Source: Gnetum montanum
Lineage: Eukaryota > Streptophyta > Gnetopsida > Gnetales > Gnetaceae
NCBI GenBank assembly: GCA_015680685.1
Contig: MNCI01000900.1
Span: forward strand, 198,899 to 258,700
Direction: 5' to 3'
Length of the DNA stretch: 59,802 nucleotides
The stretch's first letter is position 1; every line of letters begins with the position of its first letter. Under the pieces are notes generated by a model. That model worked only from the letters and a program-made list of their open reading frames with translations, did not search any database and had not been told where the DNA came from. Below, piece after piece: positions 58,288 to 59,802 of this stretch. The position numbers were made by a program, and so were the translations under genes.

Positions 58288-59266
58288 TGATGAGTGGAGA
58301 GGTACCCCTACACTCAACCATACGAATACGAGTGTTTCATGTGCAATCCGGTCGAACTCCACAGATGGACTAGTTGTGGCACCTAGATAGTTATCCTTAG
58401 GTCGTAGTTTGTTGTCTTCCCACCTGGACTAGTGTTATATTTTTCACATATGGTTTAGTCTAGGATGATGTGTATGATGTGTTCCTAATTCTAACGCTAC
58501 TCCTGAAGGCAATGGAAAATAATATTAACTAAGCTAAGCTAAGAGGAAAAGGGTAAGAAATCTAATCTAGCCTAAGTATGATGAGCAACCAATTCCTTGA
58601 TCAACCGTATACATCTTGGACCTTGTGCACGACTACCACTGGGACTACCAAGCATAGATCCTAGGTACACCACTGGGATTACCAAGCGTAGATCCCAAAT
58701 ACGCCACTGGGTTACCAAGCGTAGATCCTAGCTACACCACTGGGCTACCAAGCAGTCACACTTAAATGCTCGTAATTAAGTCATACTCATTCCGTGTTCT
58801 AGGAGGTCAAGGGTGAGAGAGAGAAAATAGTAAATAACATTAAATAAATAACAAAGTGAATGCTGCAATGGTGAAGTAATCTCTATCTTTTTTGCCGGTC
58901 ATGTGCGTGTCCAAGTACGACACACTCGAATAAAGACATCATACAATCACATTCACCACACTGTGGGCAGACACAGGAAAAAATCTAGCTCTGGAGGGAT
59001 CAAACTACCAGAGATTTACTACTTCTAAACTAGGATGTCAAATGAGGGAGAGCTGCCTCTTATTTATAGAAATTGCGGCTAACTGCGATATCGCATACAC
59101 GATATCGTGGACAGATGAGATATCATGTACGTGATATCGCATACGCGATATCACGGCCCATGAGATATCACATACGCGATATCGCGACCCATGATATAAT
59201 GTGGGTGTGTTATCATGGGTGCCTTAACGCGATCGCCAGCAATATGAGCAATTTCATTTCTCATCA
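58288..59266 (-). repeat. R9 full LTR, 979 bp
   Basis: On the plus strand it starts TGATGAGTGGAGAGG and ends TTTCTCATCA. On the left are a PBS and gag, as for a 5' LTR. On the right is CTTGGGAGTA (minus strand), a polypurine tract, as for a 3' LTR. Near 58620-58760 are four imperfect repeats of a TACCAAGCxTAGATCC-type unit. Confidence 0.88.
59059..59183 (-). promoter_or_regulatory. R9 LTR promoter: TATA box plus seven GATATC palindromes
   Basis: The TATA box (CTATAAATAAG on minus) is at 59059-59069. Exact GATATC copies start at 59087, 59101, 59119, 59133, 59147, 59164 and 59178, with spacings of 14, 18, 14, 14, 17 and 14 bp. Pairs 14 bp apart enclose 8-bp words such as GCATACGC, ATGTACGT and ACATACGC. 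This is the best preserved array in the window. Confidence 0.8.
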
Positions 59267-59421
59267 TACTCCCAAGACTGAATGAAAACTCATCCTCGAG
59301 TTAAAGTGAAAACAAGCTACATTGATTACATAGTGGATAGGTATGGGATTATTAGATGGAAAAATGGGATGATGTCGTAGTGTGGGAAGAAAACAAAACA
59401 AAGACACAACACACAAAATAT
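59267..59421 (-). other. 3' internal end of the right-edge element with polypurine tract
   Basis: Purine-rich CTTGGGAGTA on the minus strand adjoins the LTR. The following 100 bp resemble the corresponding part of R6 (35241-35340). Confidence 0.65.
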
Positions 59422-59802
59422 TTACAAAAATTTGGAACTCATGTAGTTCCTAGTAGCGGTGACTCCTCCATAGGTGTCTTTCCCTTTTGCTACAGGTTTG
59501 GGGATTTGATAGCATTGAAGTATGGCCTAGAGTTTCTCCTCTTGTGAGGCCTTGAGTGCCTTGGCATGCATGTAAGTTTTCACTTGTTCCATAGAGGTAG
59601 CCCAGTTAGCCTTCTCTTTTTCTTTCACCACCCTTTTATTCTCTTTCAATAGTTTATTAAGTTTCTCAATTCTGAAAGTGTCTAGCTAGTTCTGAGCAAC
59701 CTTTGGCCCTGTATTCAGAAGGTTTAATACTTCCAAAATGGCTTGAACAGAGAATTCAACAGTCACACCACAATTTCCAACCATGGTGCCTTCTTCTTTA
59801 TT
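59422..59802 (-). pseudogene. Extra coiled-coil reading frame before a 3' LTR (partial)
   Basis: One frame reads leftward from the window edge for about 126 codons with only two TAG stops, and ends in TAA at 59424-59422. It starts NKEEGTMVGNCGVTVEFSVQ and continues to a Lys/Glu/Leu-rich coiled-coil-like part (IEKLNKLLKENKRVVKEKEK, ANWATSMEQVKTYMHAKALK). It ends GKDTYGGVTATRNYMSSKFL. It lies about 155 bp from the LTR, in the place between integrase and the 3' LTR where some plant gypsy elements carry an additional gene. I do not recognise its function. The N-terminus lies outside the window. Confidence 0.65.

Noticed and set aside
58620-58760. Possible CRISPR-like array of TACCAAGC repeats
   Set aside because: Only four imperfect units with spacers of similar sequence, inside an LTR; this is a tandem repeat of the LTR.

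Overview
This window looks like intergenic DNA from a large plant nuclear genome, most likely a conifer or other gymnosperm. That placement is an inference from the AT-rich, heavily nested and heavily decayed LTR retrotransposons, a CHG-type stop-codon decay pattern and the absence of any intact host gene. No complete functional gene, tRNA, rRNA or CRISPR array was seen. All coding content is broken mobile-element, endogenous-virus or captured-gene sequence.

Layout, with working names. R1 (minus, 1-2519): gag, primer-binding site (PBS) and 5' LTR of a Ty3/gypsy element cut by the left edge. R2 (plus): an LTR fragment with PBS (2522-3095) and a gag fragment (about 7900-8830), separated by a dead L1-type LINE (minus, about 3370-7051) and a perfect 49-bp inverted repeat (7445-7564). 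R3 (plus, 9605-17611): the most legible element, with 5' LTR, PBS, gag, protease, RT, RNase H and integrase, but no 3' LTR in the expected orientation. An inverted LTR piece (17612-17830) then leads into a partial endogenous pararetrovirus (minus, about 17860-21060) with movement-protein-like and coat-protein regions. R4 (plus): gag from about 21300, interrupted by R5 (minus, 21879-29294, paired LTRs, gag only), resuming at 29297 with pol to about 33230. R6 (minus, 34400-47665): a complete Ty3/gypsy element with near-matching 5-bp target duplications. Its 5' LTR is itself interrupted by R7 (43940-47226), a 3.3-kb TG...CA insertion that carries a piece of a MADS-box gene exon.

To the right, 47666-52320 holds a repeat-rich promoter-like stretch and a long decayed reading frame of unknown function with a coiled-coil C-terminus. 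After that come a plus LTR fragment (52321-52770), a minus pol remnant R8 (52771-55697), a second plus LTR (55706-56426), and R9 (minus, 56427-59266), a gag-only remnant between a partial and a full LTR. The right edge (59267-59802) enters the 3' end of another minus element that has an extra coiled-coil reading frame upstream of its LTR.

The gypsy elements R1, R3, R6 and R9 form one family group. They share a PBS resembling the 3' end of plant tRNA-Asp, LTRs of about 0.84-0.98 kb, a TATA box, and a conspicuous array of GATATC-type palindromes directly upstream of it. Where the relevant region can be read, they also share a gag with the motif HPxEYxxxFxFIL and a compact Cys/His motif. The points most worth a second look are the captured MADS-box exon, the GATATC promoter arrays, the pararetrovirus remnant, the extra coiled-coil reading frames, and the LTRs that carry a PBS on one side and a polypurine tract on the other.
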